Translations under genes and position numbers: made by a program | Part shown: one piece after another, positions 45,228 through 55,192 of the stretch | How the letters are laid out: each line of letters opens with the position of its first letter | Numbering within the stretch: position 1 is the first letter of the stretch | NCBI RefSeq assembly: GCF_009812055.1 | Contig: NZ_WQNH01000013.1 | Location: forward strand, 1-64,000 | Direction: 5' to 3' | Length of the DNA: 64,000 nucleotides | From: Chelativorans xinjiangensis | GTDB taxonomy: Bacteria; Pseudomonadota; Alphaproteobacteria; Rhizobiales; Rhizobiaceae | Notes under the pieces: model-generated | Told to the model about the DNA's origin: nothing | The model's database searches: none | The model's input: only the letters and a program-made list of their open reading frames with translations

Positions 45228-46196
45228 TTACCCCGTGAGTGAGCGCCGGGGGACGTTTTGCGTTGTGCCCACAAGACCAGACAAGACGAATTCGATAAAC
45301 TGAAGGACATGGGGCTTTCCCAGCGATGCGGAGTTCAGCTTGAGGTAATAGCCCCGATCCACCTGAAGCGGGGTGTCAAAGAGGCGGCAGAGCCTCCCCG
45401 CCTCGAGTTCAGCTTTGACAAGGTGATGCCAGCCGAGAATGACCCCCTCCCCACCTACAGCAGCCTCCAGTAGCAGTGGATAATTGTTGCTGACCAGGGA
45501 AGGTACGAACGGCGGAATTGCAATACCCATCGCACGAAACCAGTCCTCCCAGGTGACTGCTTGCCAGCCGATTGCATTGGCGGACCAATGTGTGCGATGC
45601 AATTCAAGCAGTTGTGCATGCTCAAGGCTGTTCGGATCATCGAACGGGCCATGCTTTTTCAAATATTCAGGACTGCACATCGGCTCGACCGTTTCCGGGA
45701 AGAGATAGTAAAGCCTTTCGCCCACATCGCAGCGCTCATTGCCACAGATCACGGATACGTCGACCTCGTCGAAGTTCCGCAGTGCGTCGTCCTCGTCCGA
45801 GGCCAACAGCACGAACCTCACCTCCGGGTTGTCAGCCCGAAACCGGTCAACAAAGGGCTTCAGCCAGCAAGCGACAGCCGCGTTGGTGCCTGAGCAGGTA
45901 ATCACTGCGACGTCGGACGGCGCCAAGATCGCCTCAACCCCGTCGCAGATATTGTCAAGCCCCTGACTAACGGCCTTCAGCAAGCTTTTACCCACGGGCG
46001 TCAGTTCGAGACTATTGTGTTTGCGTACGAAAAGCGTGGCGCCAAGAGCTTTCTCAAGGCCCCGAATCTGCTGACTGATCGCCGCCTGCGTGACATTGAG
46101 CTCAGTGCCTGCCATGGTAAAGCTCAGATGCTTCGCCGCCACTTCAAAAGTGGCGAACGATCCGAGCGACGGAAGGTATCGGCGTTTGGGCAGCAT
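45228..46196 (-). CDS. LysR-family regulator
   Basis: A 322-residue LysR regulator with an N-terminal winged helix (LSFTMAGTELNVTQAAISQQIRGLE) and a periplasmic-binding-like ligand domain. It resembles the GcvA group. It precedes and is on the same strand as the FAD oxidase gene's downstream end, and converges with the proline-racemase-like gene. It likely controls part of the catabolic block. Confidence 0.85.
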   Translation of the reverse strand: MLPKRRYLPSLGSFATFEVAAKHLSFTMAGTELNVTQAAISQQIRGLEKALGATLFVRKHNSLELTPVGKSLLKAVSQGLDNICDGVEAILAPSDVAVITCSGTNAAVACWLKPFVDRFRADNPEVRFVLLASDEDDALRNFDEVDVSVICGNERCDVGERLYYLFPETVEPMCSPEYLKKHGPFDDPNSLEHAQLLELHRTHWSANAIGWQAVTWEDWFRAMGIAIPPFVPSLVSNNYPLLLEAAVGGEGVILGWHHLVKAELEAGRLCRLFDTPLQVDRGYYLKLNSASLGKPHVLQFIEFVLSGLVGTTQNVPRRSLTG

Positions 46197-46295
46197 GCCC
46201 TAGACTAGGCGTTCTTGCTGAATGCACAAGCACGTCTGAACTGCTGCCAAACGCAACTGCTGCGGCGATGTCGCAACGTACAGCAGTTGATTGCG

Positions 46296-47642
46296 TCATT
46301 CGTGTCTCGCCCGCCATCCCTTCCAGTTCAGATATGCCGTCGCGCCCAACTTCGCCAACGGGGCAGGCGGGAGGAGGTACGGTTTCGCTTGTTGCGCAAA
46401 GAATTCCGTGATGGCGGAACTTTTCCCGCTGGCGCACTCTGCTGCGGCGATACCAGTTAGCGTCCCACGAGTTGTTCCCAGGCCATTCTGGCAACAGGCA
46501 GCAAACACGCCATTGTCGATCTCACCCGTCACGGATACGCCATTCCGAGACAAGCACAAAGGGCCCGACCAAATGTACTCCATCTTGACGTCACGGAGTT
46601 GCGGGAAGCGTTCATCGAATTTTCTGCGCATAATCTTCGCCGCGCGACGCATCTTGTATTCGGTGCTTTCCATACTCGGGCAGAATTCGGCGCAGGATCG
46701 GACGGCAATTCGATTGCCGCCCTGCCCCGTGTCGATCCGACGGACCGTCGTTCCCATCGGATCAGACGGAGTGATGCCCCATCTCGGCTGCCCGCCGAGG
46801 CGGCGCAGTACGTCACCAGTCAGTTCTTCGGTCATACTGGCGAAGAGGAAAATGTGCATGAGACGGCCGCGCGCGATGCCGAAACTCTCGATCTGGCCGT
46901 TATTGGCAAGGATGATCTTGCCGGTCGACACGGCTCCACCGGAGGTTTCCACGCGCCAGCCAGCGCCTTGCCGGCGGAAGGCGGTAACCGGGCTGTTCTC
47001 ATGGACGACGACCTCTCGGGACAGGCCACGAGCCAGTCCGCGAACGTATCCGGCGGGCTGGAGCATGACGGTCCCCGGCGTATAGAGGCCCGACACATAG
47101 TATCGGCTGCCCGTCAGCTCGAACATTGCCTGTTGGTCCAGCATCTCGTGGCACTCGCCCAGGACCTGCAAATGAGCGCCATAGGATTTGTTCTGCGCGT
47201 GGCTGGACGCCGTCGCTGCACCGTTGATCTTGCCTGTCTGATCGAAATAGTTGGCATCTATCCCATAGTCTTGCACCGCCTCACGGGCGAACGAGATCGC
47301 CAACCGGTTCAGAGCGATCAGGCTTCGATCTAGGCCGTCGTTCGCACCGGCATAATTTTCCGATGCCAGGTTATGGGGCAAGTCGATCATGAACCCGGAA
47401 TTGCGCCCGGTACCCCCTTCGCCTACGCGGGCAGCATCGAGCACGACAACCTTTGCCCCCGGGTTCAATTGAACAAGGCGCCGCGCCGCAGACAATCCCG
47501 CAAAGCCTGCCCCGATCACGGTAAAGTCGGCCGTCACATTGCCTTGCAGTGGCTGGGCTGCGGGGACCGTGCCGAGAATTGCGCTCCAGGCTGCCTGCCC
47601 GGCAAATTTGGGCGGCCTCTTCGCCACGTATTGGCGCTGCAT
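46296..47642 (-). CDS. FAD-dependent oxidoreductase (DAO family)
   Basis: A 448-residue enzyme with an N-terminal dinucleotide motif FTVIGAGFAGLSAARRL and GRNSGF typical of the D-amino-acid-oxidase/sarcosine-oxidase fold. It may oxidise a cyclic D-amino acid such as cis-4-hydroxy-D-proline, giving the pyrroline used by the DapA-family enzyme. ATG 47642 overlaps the stop of the collapsed P5C-reductase-like gene (TAATG), and the chain of overlaps from 50307 to 46296 makes one operon. Confidence 0.8.
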   Translation of the reverse strand: MQRQYVAKRPPKFAGQAAWSAILGTVPAAQPLQGNVTADFTVIGAGFAGLSAARRLVQLNPGAKVVVLDAARVGEGGTGRNSGFMIDLPHNLASENYAGANDGLDRSLIALNRLAISFAREAVQDYGIDANYFDQTGKINGAATASSHAQNKSYGAHLQVLGECHEMLDQQAMFELTGSRYYVSGLYTPGTVMLQPAGYVRGLARGLSREVVVHENSPVTAFRRQGAGWRVETSGGAVSTGKIILANNGQIESFGIARGRLMHIFLFASMTEELTGDVLRRLGGQPRWGITPSDPMGTTVRRIDTGQGGNRIAVRSCAEFCPSMESTEYKMRRAAKIMRRKFDERFPQLRDVKMEYIWSGPLCLSRNGVSVTGEIDNGVFAACCQNGLGTTRGTLTGIAAAECASGKSSAITEFFAQQAKPYLLPPAPLAKLGATAYLNWKGWRARHE

Positions 47643-47878
47643 TATTGTTCTTTCGGAGGTAATCGAAGTCTTTCCTGAAGGCCGTCGATGGCGGCAAGCG
47701 TTCCGTTTTCCGCCAGTGCCCTGCTCAAAGCCTGGTTTAGCCCAGGAAACTTCCTCTGCAGTTCTGCCGAAGCCCGCTCGTTGCCGAGAGGGGCGACAAT
47801 GTCGCGCCCTGCCCCGGCGATGGTTTGAACCATCGCCGAGGCGATCTCTCCGGTACCAAGGAAACCGATCCGCGCCAT
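47642..47878 (-). pseudogene. P5C-reductase-like gene with large in-frame deletion (78 codons)
   Basis: The first about 45 residues (MARIGFLGTGEIASAMVQ) are the NAD(P)-binding start of a pyrroline-5-carboxylate-reductase-like protein. The last about 30 (NGTLAAIDGLQERL) resemble its C-terminus. A normal protein has about 260 residues, so roughly 180 have been deleted in frame. Start and stop overlap neighbouring genes (TAATG at both ends), so the operon remains translationally coupled. A functional small protein is possible but unlikely. Confidence 0.65.
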
Positions 47879-49386
47879 TACTCCACCTTGGAATCCGACG
47901 GATCGCTGAGGTCGATCCAGATAGTCTTGAGCTGGGTATATTGGTCGTGGGCGTGGATCGAGTTGTCGCGCCCGCCAAAGCCCGACTGCTTGTAACCACC
48001 AAAGGGCGTCGTGATGTCACCTTCGCCAAAGCTGTTGACAGTCACGGTTCCGGTGCGAAGGGCGCGCGCCCCGCGGATCGCCCGACGTGCGTTGGCGGTA
48101 AAGATCGAGGCCGCCAGACCGTATTCCGTGTCATTGGCCACCGTTATGGCTTCGTCAAAGCTCGACACGGTGATGACCGACAGGATCGGGCCGAAGATTT
48201 CTTCACGGGCCAGAGTTTCGTCGTTGCCGCCCACGTCGACGATCGTGGGCTCAACGAAGGCGCCATCGATATCCTTGCCACCCAGGATGATCTGGCTTTT
48301 CTTGGCCAGCCCGAGATAGCTGCAGACCTTGTCGAAATGAGGCTTGGAAACCAAGGCACCAACCCGCACGGACGGATCCAGCGGTGAACCAACGTTCCAC
48401 TGGCGGGCGACGGTTTTCACCCGCTCCAGAAGATCGTCCTTGATGTCCTTGTGGACAATCAGGCGCGATGCAGCAGAGCAGTTTTCGCCCATATTCCAGA
48501 AAGCGCCATTGACCACATGTTCGGCCACCGAGTCGAGATACTCCGCGTCATCCATCACGATGCAGGGATTCTTGCCCCCCATCTCCAACACGACTTCCTT
48601 GAGATTGCTGTCCGCCGAATAGTGCAGGAACCGCCGCCCCGTCACCGTCGAACCGGTGAAGGACACCATGTCCACATCCGCATGCTTGCCCAATGGCTCA
48701 CCCACGGCGGAGCCGCTGCCGGTCACGATGTTCAGCACGCCCGCAGGAACGCCCGCCTCATGGGCCAGTTCGGCAATCCGAAGAGCGGTGAGGCTGGTTT
48801 CTCCTGCAGGCTTGATCACTAGCGAGCATCCTGCGGCCAGCGCGGGGCCGATTTTCCAAGCCATCATCAGAAGCGGGAAGTTCCACGGCAGGACAAGCCC
48901 GACGACGCCGACAGGTTCGCGCACAGCCATTGCGATATGATTGTCCGAAGCGGGGGCCACCTGATCATAGATCTTGTCGATCAGTTCCGCATGCCACTTG
49001 ATGCAGTGGATGGTCTCGGGCACGTCCACGGTTTCGCAATCGTAGATCGTCTTTCCGCTGTCCAGACTTTCCATCACCGCCAACTCGTGGCGATTCCGGG
49101 TCATCAGCTTGCACAGCCGGATTAGCACATCCTTGCGTTCGGAGGGATGCAGTCTCGACCAGCGGCCATCGTCAAACGCTTCACGCGCCTTGGAAACAGC
49201 AACGTCCACATCCTGGGCATCGCAGGCCGCCACATCCGCAAGCTTCACGCCGGTCGCCGGGTTCACGGTCTCGAAGGTCTTGCCGGATTTCGCCGGACGG
49301 AAGCTGCCATCGATGAACGCGTTCACCGGCAGGGACAGGTTGGCCGCAATAGCCTCGTATTCTTCGCGGGTCAGAAGCTCGCTCAT
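47878..49386 (-). CDS. Aldehyde dehydrogenase
   Basis: A 502-residue NAD(P)-dependent enzyme. The catalytic Cys lies in GENCSAASR and the general base Glu in VVLEMGGKNP. PWNFPLLMMAWKIGPAL is the family Rossmann region. In the hydroxyproline pathway the matching step is alpha-ketoglutaric semialdehyde to alpha-ketoglutarate, and the adjacent DapA-family gene supplies that semialdehyde; PuuC-type substrates are also possible. Confidence 0.88.
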   Translation of the reverse strand: MSELLTREEYEAIAANLSLPVNAFIDGSFRPAKSGKTFETVNPATGVKLADVAACDAQDVDVAVSKAREAFDDGRWSRLHPSERKDVLIRLCKLMTRNRHELAVMESLDSGKTIYDCETVDVPETIHCIKWHAELIDKIYDQVAPASDNHIAMAVREPVGVVGLVLPWNFPLLMMAWKIGPALAAGCSLVIKPAGETSLTALRIAELAHEAGVPAGVLNIVTGSGSAVGEPLGKHADVDMVSFTGSTVTGRRFLHYSADSNLKEVVLEMGGKNPCIVMDDAEYLDSVAEHVVNGAFWNMGENCSAASRLIVHKDIKDDLLERVKTVARQWNVGSPLDPSVRVGALVSKPHFDKVCSYLGLAKKSQIILGGKDIDGAFVEPTIVDVGGNDETLAREEIFGPILSVITVSSFDEAITVANDTEYGLAASIFTANARRAIRGARALRTGTVTVNSFGEGDITTPFGGYKQSGFGGRDNSIHAHDQYTQLKTIWIDLSDPSDSKVE

Positions 49387-49389
49387 GGA

Positions 49390-50307
49390 TCAGTTCTCCG
49401 CCTTGATGGCCGCAATGGTGGTTTTGAGGGTTCGGATGACCTGCTCAAGCTCCCGCTTGTCATCCTTGTTGAGGCCGCGCAGCGGAGGGCGCATCGGCCC
49501 CGCCCGCAGGCCTGCCATTTCGGTTCCGTGCTTCACACACTGGATGAACTTACCGCCCTGCTCCAACACGCGCATCAGCGGCATCATGGCGGACATGATC
49601 CGACGCCCCTTGGCGAAATCGCCGTGCACGGCACAGGTCTCGTAGAGGAAGACATGCTCCTCAGGCAGGAAGTTGGAACCTGCGCAGATCCAACTGCGCG
49701 CACCCCAGGCAAAGAACTCAAGTGCCTGATCGTCCATGCCGCAGGACATCTGGATGTGCGGATAGTCGCGGGCCAGAAGGTGGACCCGGTTGATATCGCC
49801 CGAGCTTTCCTTGATCCCGATGACGTTGCGCGAGCGGCAGACGCGATCGAGAAACTCCTCGCCCATATGCACACCCATGCGACCGGGGTAGTTGTAAAGG
49901 ATGATCGGCAGGTCCGCCGCACGGTCAATGGCGAGTGCATTCAGCGCATTCTCGCGTTCGGTCGGGACCGAGTAAGGGGGCGTTCCCAGCAGGATGGCAT
50001 CGGCTTCCATTTCGCGCGCACCTTGGGCAAGCGCGACAGAGTCGGGCGTCCGCATGGCGCCCGTGCCGACGATCAACGGCAAACGACCATCCAGCCGGTC
50101 CTTGATAAAGCGAGTCAGTAAAAGCCGCTCTTCGACGGTCTGTGAATAATTCTCGGCAGTCGATCCTCCAGAGATTATCCCATGCACGCCCTTTTCGACC
50201 AGATGTTCGACGACGTCGGCCAGTGCATCGAGATCGAATGCGCCCTTTTCGTCGAACGGCGTTACGACAGGTGTGTAGATACCTTCAAGCGTGAACCTGA
50301 ATGTCAT
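49390..50307 (-). CDS. DapA-family lyase/deaminase
   Basis: A 305-residue TIM-barrel enzyme of the dihydrodipicolinate synthase/NAL family. The Schiff-base Lys is in IGIKESSGD and the Tyr in LYNYPGRMG. Family members include delta1-pyrroline-4-hydroxy-2-carboxylate deaminase, which makes alpha-ketoglutaric semialdehyde. The aldehyde dehydrogenase starts 3 bases behind it. ATG 50307 is chosen over 50397 since the fold begins there. Confidence 0.85.
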   Translation of the reverse strand: MTFRFTLEGIYTPVVTPFDEKGAFDLDALADVVEHLVEKGVHGIISGGSTAENYSQTVEERLLLTRFIKDRLDGRLPLIVGTGAMRTPDSVALAQGAREMEADAILLGTPPYSVPTERENALNALAIDRAADLPIILYNYPGRMGVHMGEEFLDRVCRSRNVIGIKESSGDINRVHLLARDYPHIQMSCGMDDQALEFFAWGARSWICAGSNFLPEEHVFLYETCAVHGDFAKGRRIMSAMMPLMRVLEQGGKFIQCVKHGTEMAGLRAGPMRPPLRGLNKDDKRELEQVIRTLKTTIAAIKAEN

Positions 50308-50410
50308 TGCGTACTTCCATTCGCCATGTTGTGTCGGATCCCGGAAGGCTTTGGAGCCTCCCGGTGTTTGCTCCACCAAACCGCGCGGGCGGAGCAATGC
50401 GAGACTGCCT

Positions 50411-51709
50411 CTACGGCATGAACCCCAGAAGCCGCGGCAAGAACAGCGCTAACGGCGACCAATAAGTCGTGATGAGCATTACGGGAAATGCCGCGAAAGC
50501 CATGAAATAGAACGCGGGCGAGATCACTTCCGACATCCCGACCCTGCCGACGCGACAGGCCATGAACAGGATTGGGGCCATCGGAGGGCTGTTCGCCCCG
50601 ATCACAATGCTGGTTCCGATGATCGCTGAAAAGTGAATCGGGTCCACGCCGATCTCGGCCATGACAGGCACCATCAGCGGGCTGATAATAGCGATCACGC
50701 TGACATCGTCCATGATCATGCCCATGAGAACCAGAAAGATGTTCACCATCAAGAGAATGAGTATCGGGCTCGAGAATGTACCGAGCAGGAGATCGGTCAA
50801 TTCCTGAGGTACGCGCTCGAGGGTGAGAATTCGGCTGGCGACGAACGAGAATACAAGGATAATCATGATGACGCCGGTGGTGGCCGCGGCATTGATCACA
50901 GCCTCACCGATTTTGCGCAGAGTCAGCTCTCTGTAGACGAACAAGCCGATCGGAATGGCGAGAGCCACTGAGATGGCCGCAGCTTCTGTCGGCGTGGCAA
51001 AACCGCCATAGATACCGCCGAGAATAACAACCGGCAGCAAGAGTGCGGGAATTGCCCGCCAGCCGGTTGAGACCGTTTCGGAAGCACGCTGCCCCCACGA
51101 CACACGTTCAGTATCCCCGCCCAGCTTCCGAATGACATGCAGCCGGTTGAAAAGCGCAAGGAAGATCATCAGCAAGATGCCGGGACCAACGGTCGCCAGA
51201 AAACAGGCTGCGACCGACTGTCGGGTCACGACCGCATAAAGGATCATGGTAATCGAAGGCGGGATCAACAGACCCAAGAGCGAGGAAACACCCAAGAGTG
51301 CGCTCGTATAACCACGTGCATAGCCGTGTTTCTCCATCGGGTCGATCATGATAGAACCGATCGAAGCCACGGCGGCCGAGGCAGTACCTGAAATGGCCCC
51401 GAATATGCCGCATGTTACGACCATCGAGGTGCCCATGCCGACACGCGAACGTCCGACCAACGCCTCGACAAATTCCACCAGGCGCCGAGCGATCCCACCG
51501 GTTTGCATCAGGTAACCGGTCATCACGAAGAGCGGCAACGCCACCAGAATCACCGAGTTCACCGACCAGAAACCCGTGGTCATCAGGGACGATATGTCGA
51601 CGGTATAAGCTATCGACAGGATGAGCGTCATGGCGGCGAAGGAAAACACGACAGGAACGCCGAGCATCATCAGCACCACGACGGCGATGATTGCGATAAG
51701 TGCACCCAT
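50411..51709 (-). CDS. TRAP transporter large permease (DctM)
   Basis: A 432-residue membrane protein with about 12 hydrophobic segments, typical of DctM. It uses the ion gradient to import a ligand delivered by the DctP-type protein at 52468. The small permease is encoded 6 bases upstream. No gene separates it from the DapA-family gene, so uptake and catabolism share an operon. Confidence 0.92.
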   Translation of the reverse strand: MGALIAIIAVVVLMMLGVPVVFSFAAMTLILSIAYTVDISSLMTTGFWSVNSVILVALPLFVMTGYLMQTGGIARRLVEFVEALVGRSRVGMGTSMVVTCGIFGAISGTASAAVASIGSIMIDPMEKHGYARGYTSALLGVSSLLGLLIPPSITMILYAVVTRQSVAACFLATVGPGILLMIFLALFNRLHVIRKLGGDTERVSWGQRASETVSTGWRAIPALLLPVVILGGIYGGFATPTEAAAISVALAIPIGLFVYRELTLRKIGEAVINAAATTGVIMIILVFSFVASRILTLERVPQELTDLLLGTFSSPILILLMVNIFLVLMGMIMDDVSVIAIISPLMVPVMAEIGVDPIHFSAIIGTSIVIGANSPPMAPILFMACRVGRVGMSEVISPAFYFMAFAAFPVMLITTYWSPLALFLPRLLGFMP

Positions 51710-51715
51710 TTCAGA

Positions 51716-52234
51716 TTACTCCACTTCTGCGGCGGGATCGCCCGACTGCCAGTCCTCGCCGCGGATCTCGTGGATCAGATCGCGCACCAAATAGACAATG
51801 AACAGCACCGAAGCGACGAAGAGACTGGACTGCGAGATCCACCACGGAATCCCGAAGACCGGCGTGGACTGGCCACGCTCCAGACCAAAGGTAAACAGAT
51901 CCCACGCCCAGGTGCTGAACATCACCGCGACAGCCAGCGATACCGTGGTGGAAAACAAAGCCGCAGCTCGCCAGACCTTCCGGTTACTCGAGATAACGCG
52001 CACGAAGTCGGCCGACAGATGCGAGCGTTCGCGCGATGCCAGCGCTGCGCCCAGCATGTAGAACCACATGACGGAAAGCAGCATGATCTCTTCGAGACCG
52101 AACACAGGTGACCCGAGAACCGACCGTGTAAAGATACCGACCACCAGCATCAGCGCCACGGCCAGCCCAACCACGATCAAAATCGGATGGATGATGCGCA
52201 CAAGAAGCGCATCGGCTAATTTTAGCATGTGCAT
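51716..52234 (-). CDS. TRAP transporter small permease (DctQ)
   Basis: A 172-residue membrane protein with four hydrophobic segments, typical of DctQ, pairing with the large permease. ATG 52234 follows a GGGAGG site; an internal ATG six bases on is also possible. Confidence 0.88.
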   Translation of the reverse strand: MHMLKLADALLVRIIHPILIVVGLAVALMLVVGIFTRSVLGSPVFGLEEIMLLSVMWFYMLGAALASRERSHLSADFVRVISSNRKVWRAAALFSTTVSLAVAVMFSTWAWDLFTFGLERGQSTPVFGIPWWISQSSLFVASVLFIVYLVRDLIHEIRGEDWQSGDPAAEVE

Positions 52235-52467
52235 TATGAAGTCCTCCCTTATTCAAAGACGCGCCACGCAAGACACAACGGCCCGGATTGATTTCCCCTC
52301 GATTGTTGACAGCCGTTGGGATCGGCGAGACTCGATCTCGGTTTGTTCTGTCTTTGAAACAGGGGCTTTCCGCGAGTGCTGTGCACTCATAGGACCGCCG
52401 GAGGATTGCCGGCAGTCTGAGACTGAGCCGCGCAGAACGCAGCCCGCCTCAACCGTCTTTAGTGGAT

Positions 52468-53478
52468 CTACTTCGGCACCGATGCGTTGGCGCGCACCAC
52501 GTCCATGATTTCCGTGCCGAGGGCCTTCTCCGCCTGCGGCCAGACCTCGGCACGCACGCGCTCGACCCAGGCGGCCTTCTGCTCGGGGGTCGGAACGATG
52601 TACTCCATGCCGGCTTCCTGCGCCGCGGCGATCCATTTGTCGTCTTCCGCCTTGGCGCCCTTGAACTGCTGGTCAATCACGGCAACGGCTGCGGATTCAA
52701 TGATCCCGCGATCTTCTTCGTCCATCTCATCCCAGGCCGCACCGTTCATCAGCAGTGAATAGGACGAGAAATTGTGCGACGACTGGACGAAGTAGTCGAG
52801 CTGGTCCCGGAAATATTCGTAGTCCCAGTAGATGACATTGGACGAATCGCCGTCCACGACGCCGGTCTGGATCGATGTATAGACCTCAGCCCAGTCGATC
52901 GGCACCGCCTGGAAACCCATCGCTTGAACGGTCTGCGGCAGAGGGAAGATCGGCTGCGACCGCACCTTCAGGCCCTGCGCCTCTTCAGCGCTGGTGGCGT
53001 AGCGGCCCTTGGTGGCGATGCCGCCGAAGCCTTCCGGGAACGGACCGAAATATTTGAGGCCAATATCCTGATAGATCGGATCGAGCACCTCGCGCACCCA
53101 GCCGTCCTGGCCGAACGCTTCAGTCGCGTCCTCCCATCCCAGAACGAGATAAGGGATGTAGTTCACCCCGATCCGCTGGTCGTAAGACGTCTGCGGCCAG
53201 GTGATCATCATGTGGACGTTGCCCTTGACGAGCTGGTCGAACAGCTCTTGCTGGCCACCCAACTCGCCCTGATAAAATACATTGACCTTGATGCGCCCGT
53301 CAGAGTTCTCCTCGATCATTGAGGCCCAGTTCTGCATGGCCTTGCCAAGAACGGAGTCGCGATCACCTGCCTCACTGGTCAGTACGAGCTTGTATTCCTT
53401 GTCGCTGGCATGCGCCGGCAACGGGACAAGCATCGCGGCGGCAAGTGAGAGTGCGGAAATGTTGGACAGCTTCACCAT
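52468..53478 (-). CDS. TRAP transporter substrate-binding protein (DctP)
   Basis: A 336-residue exported binding protein with a Sec signal peptide (residues 1-24, ending AHA). LKVRSQPIFPLPQTVQAMG contains the conserved Arg that binds a substrate carboxylate. It heads the TRAP operon. Its ligand is probably a carboxylate such as a proline betaine or hydroxyproline, inferred from the downstream enzymes. Confidence 0.9.
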   Translation of the reverse strand: MVKLSNISALSLAAAMLVPLPAHASDKEYKLVLTSEAGDRDSVLGKAMQNWASMIEENSDGRIKVNVFYQGELGGQQELFDQLVKGNVHMMITWPQTSYDQRIGVNYIPYLVLGWEDATEAFGQDGWVREVLDPIYQDIGLKYFGPFPEGFGGIATKGRYATSAEEAQGLKVRSQPIFPLPQTVQAMGFQAVPIDWAEVYTSIQTGVVDGDSSNVIYWDYEYFRDQLDYFVQSSHNFSSYSLLMNGAAWDEMDEEDRGIIESAAVAVIDQQFKGAKAEDDKWIAAAQEAGMEYIVPTPEQKAAWVERVRAEVWPQAEKALGTEIMDVVRANASVPK

Positions 53479-53507
53479 GAGTTCCCTCTTCGATCTGGAT
53501 GTTATTG

Positions 53508-53525
53508 GGGCAGTTTAGACTGCCC
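53508..53525. promoter_or_regulatory. Palindrome in the dctP leader
   Basis: GGGCAGT-TTAG-ACTGCCC has perfect 7-base arms and lies 30 bases upstream of the dctP start. It could be an operator or an RNA hairpin. Confidence 0.55.
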
Positions 53526-53584
53526 TATCCAGTGATCATTGAGGCAAGATAGCTGGCGCACAAACGAGAATATCCATCGTTTGG

Positions 53585-53604
53585 GCATAAGGTGGACCTT
53601 ATGC
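53585..53604. promoter_or_regulatory. Palindromic operator candidate upstream of the TRAP operon
   Basis: GCATAAGGT-GG-ACCTTATGC has perfect 9-base arms and a 2-base centre, at about 107 bases upstream of dctP. It resembles dimeric GntR-type sites. No GntR gene is present in this window, so the regulator is unknown. The rest of 53479-53777 shows no gene. Confidence 0.6.
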
Positions 53605-53777
53605 GCGCGGGGCGTGGGCTCGGGCGGAAACAACTAATATATTTGATTCTGGAGGCTGGCCACATACATGCATTCGTCTGATCGCGTCATCCTTGACCAA
53701 GCCAGACCTTAGGCAAGTGGGAAATGCAGAGCGGGGGCCACGCCCAACCGCACCACCCAAGCCCGACGTTGAAGCGA

Positions 53778-55187
53778 TCAGCACTCGGGCAGATTGACAG
53801 CGATGCCGCCGGTCGAGGTTTCCTTGTACTTCAGGCTCATGTCGCGCCCGGTCTCAAACATCACGCGTACGCAGTTGTCGAGCGGCATGAAGTGCTGACC
53901 GTCGCCGCGCAATGCGAGGCTCGCCGCCGAGACGGCCTTGACCGCGCCCAAGGCGTTGCGCTCGATGCAAGGCACCTGAACCAGTCCCGCCGCGGGATCG
54001 CAGGTCATGCCGAGATGATGCTCCAGCGCGATCTCGGCCGCGTTTTCAACCTGTTCGTTGCTGCCGCCCAGCGCCGCACATAGCCCGGCAGCGGCCATCG
54101 CCGAAGCGGAACCCACCTCGCCCTGACAGCCCACTTCGGCACCCGATATCGAAGCATTGTGCTTGATCAGACCGCCGATGGCCGCCGCGACCAGCAGAAG
54201 ATCCCGAATGCCCTCCATGCGCGACCCGACGCAGTGATCGCGGTAATAGCGCAGCACCGCCGGCACCACGCCCGCCGCACCGTTCGTCGGCGAGGTCACA
54301 ACCCGCCCGCCGGCGGCGTTTTCCTCGTTCACCGCCATCGCGTAGATACTCAACCAATCATTGATCTGATGCGGCTGAACCTGGTTCCTGCCCCGCTCCG
54401 CCAGGAGTTGCTGATGGATGAGCCTGGCCCTACGCCGAACTTTGAGCCCGCCCGGCAGGATACCTTCCTTTGTCAGGCCGCGTTCGATACATTCGTCCAT
54501 CGCCTGCCAGATGCGGTTGACTTTCGCATCCAGATCCGCGCCGTGCACCACCGTCTCATTGGCGCGTTTCATCTGGGCAATCGTCTTACCAGAGGCGGTG
54601 CCCATGGCCAGCATTTCTTTGGCCGTTCCGAACGGATAAGGAAAATCGCGCGCCTGCTTTTCGTCGTGAAGCGAAACCGCATCCTCGTTCTTGCGGCGCA
54701 GTTCGGCCTCGGTCAACACGAAGCCACCGCCGACCGAGTAGTAGGTCTCGGTGTGATAGGGATTGTCTGCGGCATCGAAGGCTCGCAACACAAGCCCATT
54801 CGAATGGCCTTCGAGTGGCGGGCCAAAGTCGAATACAAGATCGGTCGCGGGGTCGAACTTCAGAGTGCCCAAGCCCTCGGGCGTGATCTGGCCGGTTCGG
54901 CGCACCTCGGCCTCCAGTGACTCTGCCCTGTCGGGGTCGAGCGTGTCGGGCAGCAGCCCGCAAAGTCCGAGGATCACGGCGCGGTCGGTGGCATGGCCCT
55001 TGCCGGTGAACGCCAATGAACCGTGGAGCGTCGCCGTCACGCCGGCCAACCGGCCCGCACCGGGAATCTTCTCGGCTGCGCCGCGCAGATCCTCGAGAAA
55101 CCGCGCCGCCGCCGTCATCGGGCCCATCGTATGTGACGACGAGGGCCCGATGCCAATCTTGAAAATGTCGAAGACCGACAAGAACAT
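53778..55187 (-). CDS. sdaA: L-serine ammonia-lyase (SdaA type, 4Fe-4S)
   Basis: A 469-residue iron-sulfur enzyme converting L-serine to pyruvate and ammonia. The N-terminal [12 protein letters not shown] and the Cys set in [15 protein letters not shown] and VPCIERNA bind the cluster. The start is 6 bases behind the glyA stop, so serine made by SHMT would be used directly. Confidence 0.93.
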   Translation of the reverse strand: MFLSVFDIFKIGIGPSSSHTMGPMTAAARFLEDLRGAAEKIPGAGRLAGVTATLHGSLAFTGKGHATDRAVILGLCGLLPDTLDPDRAESLEAEVRRTGQITPEGLGTLKFDPATDLVFDFGPPLEGHSNGLVLRAFDAADNPYHTETYYSVGGGFVLTEAELRRKNEDAVSLHDEKQARDFPYPFGTAKEMLAMGTASGKTIAQMKRANETVVHGADLDAKVNRIWQAMDECIERGLTKEGILPGGLKVRRRARLIHQQLLAERGRNQVQPHQINDWLSIYAMAVNEENAAGGRVVTSPTNGAAGVVPAVLRYYRDHCVGSRMEGIRDLLLVAAAIGGLIKHNASISGAEVGCQGEVGSASAMAAAGLCAALGGSNEQVENAAEIALEHHLGMTCDPAAGLVQVPCIERNALGAVKAVSAASLALRGDGQHFMPLDNCVRVMFETGRDMSLKYKETSTGGIAVNLPEC

Positions 55188-55192
55188 CGGTG

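Noticed and set aside
53585-53604. The palindrome as a rho-independent terminator of the TRAP side
   Set aside because: It lies upstream of the operon and has no T run; an operator is more likely.
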